A DNA stretch of 7,327 nucleotides from assembly GCA_001563325.1 (NCBI GenBank), contig LRSK01000054.1:1-7327 (forward strand), in the 5' to 3' direction. Below are positions 5,670 through 7,327 of this stretch, piece after piece. Each line of letters opens with the position of its first letter. Position 1 is the stretch's first letter. The position numbers were made by a program, and so were the translations under genes. This DNA is from Candidatus Thorarchaeota archaeon SMTZ1-83. GTDB taxonomy: Archaea > Asgardarchaeota > Thorarchaeia > Thorarchaeales > Thorarchaeaceae. The notes beneath the pieces are model-generated. The model saw only the letters and a program-made list of their open reading frames with translations. It was not told the DNA's origin and ran no database searches.

Positions 5670-6017
5670 ATGGCAAGAACACGAGAAGACCTCGTATCAC
5701 TCACATGTGTCCCTTGTAGGGGTGGTATACCTCCACTTGGGGAGTTGCGGGTGAATGAACTCTTGGAAGCAGTGCCGGGGTGGACACTCAAGAGAGACGG
5801 AGTCGACAAGATTGAGAGGATGTACAAATTCAAGAACTTCAAGAGGGCAATCGAGTTCGTAAACAAGGTGGCTGAAATAGCAAACGAACAAGATCACCAT
5901 CCAGATATCCTAATTCATTGGAATGAGGTGACTCTCACATTCTGGACACACGCAATAAACGGGCTATTCGACAATGATTTCATCATGGCGGCCAAGGTCG
6001 ATGAGTTACTCGGCTAG
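5670..6017 (+). CDS. Pterin-4a-carbinolamine dehydratase (PhhB/DCoH family)
   Basis: A 115-residue protein of normal family length. The family dehydrates 4a-hydroxytetrahydropterin to quinonoid dihydropterin, recycling the cofactor of aromatic amino acid hydroxylases; in organisms without such hydroxylases a role linked to molybdopterin has been proposed. The N-terminal CVPCRGGIPPL (13-23) is the conserved motif of the longer bacterial/archaeal forms, followed by LLEAVPGW. The active-site signature EQDHHPDI (73-80) has His76 and His77, with His94 (FWTH) and Asp103 (DNDF) in the expected places. ATG 5670 is the only usable start: an in-frame TGA at 5652-5654 closes the frame upstream and the conserved motif begins soon after. 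No clear Shine-Dalgarno precedes it; a weak CTTTAGAGG TATA-like stretch lies near 5630-5638. The gene converges with the permease gene 12 bases away. No aromatic hydroxylase or pterin gene is visible in the window. Confidence 0.93.
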   Translation: MARTREDLVSLTCVPCRGGIPPLGELRVNELLEAVPGWTLKRDGVDKIERMYKFKNFKRAIEFVNKVAEIANEQDHHPDILIHWNEVTLTFWTHAINGLFDNDFIMAAKVDELLG

Positions 6018-6029
6018 ATATCCCAATCT

Positions 6030-7327
6030 CTAACCTCCCCCGAATGCCCACAGCATTGTCATGATTGCGGTCGCCAGTGTCATCAACACTGCGACTACCA
6101 CACCATAACGGATGACCTCTCCCTCGATTCCGATCTTATCAATCACTGCAGCGGCGTTTTGTATCTTCGCCGGACTTAGCACACTTGCAAGCCCTCCTCC
6201 TACTCCATTTGATGCAGCGACGACCATGGAATTCGCACCGATTAGAACACTTGTTTCGTGGTGGTATCGTGTGAACATGGCTATGGCTGAGGTTTCAGAG
6301 CCAGAGATGAATCCCGCGAGGAGTCCGAGAAAGGCGGCTGTTAGGGGATAGGCTGTTCCCAGGGCGCTCGAAGTCAGCGTAGCTAGGAGATTGATCATGT
6401 TGTTGCTCCCATCGACTGGAAATGTCCATGTACCGTCCACTGCAGGGAAGTAACCACTGAAATTCATTACCTCTGCCATCGCGAAGAAGATGGCCGCGGC
6501 CAGCACAGGACGCGGGGCACGCTTCATGAACTTTGAGAACGTGTCACTGAGGGTTTTGCGGTCTCTTCTGAAGAACGGGATTGAAACTAATGTGGCGATG
6601 AGCATCAATGTGTAGGCTTGCCAGAGCCATTTAGTACTGATGGGGCGCGGATAGTTGCCTATCTGTATCACGAGATCTAGGGGACCAATTAGAAGCTGTT
6701 TCAACGGGATGATGAGAGTGACTGCGAAGCATAGGATTACTAGAATGACCCAAGGTAGGCTAGCTCTTTTGAGGGTCATTCCTTCCTCGGTCCTCAAGTC
6801 CTCCTCATCTAGGATACCTCTATCCAAGAGTGGTTTCCCACGAACCTTTAGGTAGAGAAGTAGGACAAAGACAACAGCGGCGCCTGCAAAGACATTGGTC
6901 AGTATCGTCTGATCTACAAAGGATAGATTGGACAGAATGGCGACGAATCCGGCCGTGACCCCGCAAACCGTAGCTAGCAGCAGCCCCTCCTTCTGTAGGA
7001 GGAGCTCACGACCACCTGCTATCCAAAGCATCGAAATGGCTATGCCAGTAGTGATGACGGGCATGTACCATGCAAAGGTTAAGCTGGACTCCCAAAGTGC
7101 TACTGCGCCCCCAGTGGCTGCGTTGTACTCAGTATTGAAGACTTGAGCTGGAACACCGAGCAAGGCGAATGTGGTGAGAGGGTCGTAGCCAATTGCCGGA
7201 AGAGCAACGGCAACGAGAGGCGAAAATCCCAGTGCTAGCATGACGGGAGGTAGCATGGATACAGGGGTGGCACCAATGCCCACCAAGAAAAGCCCGAGTC
7301 CAAGACTAATTAGCATAATCTGCATAG
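6030..7327 (-). CDS. L-lactate permease (LctP/LldP family), C-terminal part (cut by right window edge)
   Basis: An integral membrane protein of the LctP family, which imports L-lactate, D-lactate or glycolate with protons. The visible part is 431 residues, beginning at or just before an in-frame ATG at 7325. Family members are about 530-560 residues, so roughly 100-120 N-terminal residues lie beyond the window and the Met at 7325 is probably internal. Numbering from it, family landmarks are the GIGATPVSMLPPVMLALGF stretch (16-34), GFISGSETS (338-346), and SPAKIQNAAAVIDKIG then EGEVIRY (384-407). About eleven membrane helices can be drawn, with an acidic cytoplasmic loop at about 162-187. It ends 12 bases from the convergent pterin dehydratase gene. 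No lactate dehydrogenase or lactate-utilisation gene is in view, and identity with a characterised transporter is distant, so another hydroxy- or oxo-acid could be the substrate. Confidence 0.88.
   Translation of the reverse strand, partial: MQIMLISLGLGLFLVGIGATPVSMLPPVMLALGFSPLVAVALPAIGYDPLTTFALLGVPAQVFNTEYNAATGGAVALWESSLTFAWYMPVITTGIAISMLWIAGGRELLLQKEGLLLATVCGVTAGFVAILSNLSFVDQTILTNVFAGAAVVFVLLLYLKVRGKPLLDRGILDEEDLRTEEGMTLKRASLPWVILVILCFAVTLIIPLKQLLIGPLDLVIQIGNYPRPISTKWLWQAYTLMLIATLVSIPFFRRDRKTLSDTFSKFMKRAPRPVLAAAIFFAMAEVMNFSGYFPAVDGTWTFPVDGSNNMINLLATLTSSALGTAYPLTAAFLGLLAGFISGSETSAIAMFTRYHHETSVLIGANSMVVAASNGVGGGLASVLSPAKIQNAAAVIDKIGIEGEVIRYGVVVAVLMTLATAIMTMLWAFGGG

Noticed and set aside
5540..5866. 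108-codon open frame on the minus strand across the pterin dehydratase start
   Set aside because: Its N-terminal half is antisense to well-conserved dehydratase codons and shows no domain. Only the last 26 codons were kept as a weak leader-ORF possibility.
1..7327. Mobile elements, tRNA/rRNA genes, CRISPR arrays, riboswitches
   Set aside because: No transposase, terminal repeats, spaced direct repeats, cloverleaf or known riboswitch core was seen on either strand by reading.

Overview
The window looks archaeal. Two gene starts (1654 on +, 5017 on -) have a TATA-like element centred about 27-28 bases upstream of the ATG and no Shine-Dalgarno, as in leaderless archaeal transcripts. Genes inside operons or with a leader (starts at 802, 1514 and 5543) have GGAGG- or GAGGT-type Shine-Dalgarno sequences about 7 bases before GTG, ATG or TTG. 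No bacterial -35/-10 pair, insertion sequence, RNA gene or CRISPR array was seen. A winged-helix regulator ending in an eight-cysteine zinc module and a nearby FtsX-type ABC system would fit Asgard archaea (Thorarchaeia-like), but this lineage guess is inference and weakly held.

Left region (1-2247): a two-gene minus-strand operon encodes a MacB/LolD-type ABC ATPase (807-1514) and an FtsX/MacB-type permease cut by the left edge (1-802). Divergently transcribed is a 197-residue ArsR-like DNA-binding protein with a C-terminal cysteine-rich finger (1654-2247). The 139-base gap between them carries the regulator's TATA element bracketed by an imperfect inverted repeat, a candidate operator. The simplest reading is a regulator controlling itself and perhaps the ABC system.

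Middle region (2255-5017): a second minus-strand pair, six bases apart, encodes a complete metallo-beta-lactamase-fold hydrolase (first gene, probably leaderless) and a 637-residue FadH-like flavin/iron-sulfur oxidoreductase related to 2,4-dienoyl-CoA reductase. They are probably co-transcribed and may act on one substrate pathway, possibly acyl-CoA or another unsaturated carbonyl compound. The substrate cannot be read from the sequence.

Right region (5118-7327): a small four-helix membrane protein of unknown function (minus, TTG start with a perfect Shine-Dalgarno) diverges from a pterin-4a-carbinolamine dehydratase gene (plus). That gene converges, 12 bases apart, with an LctP-family lactate permease gene cut by the right edge. 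Genes are tightly packed and the longest gene-free stretch is 139 bases.
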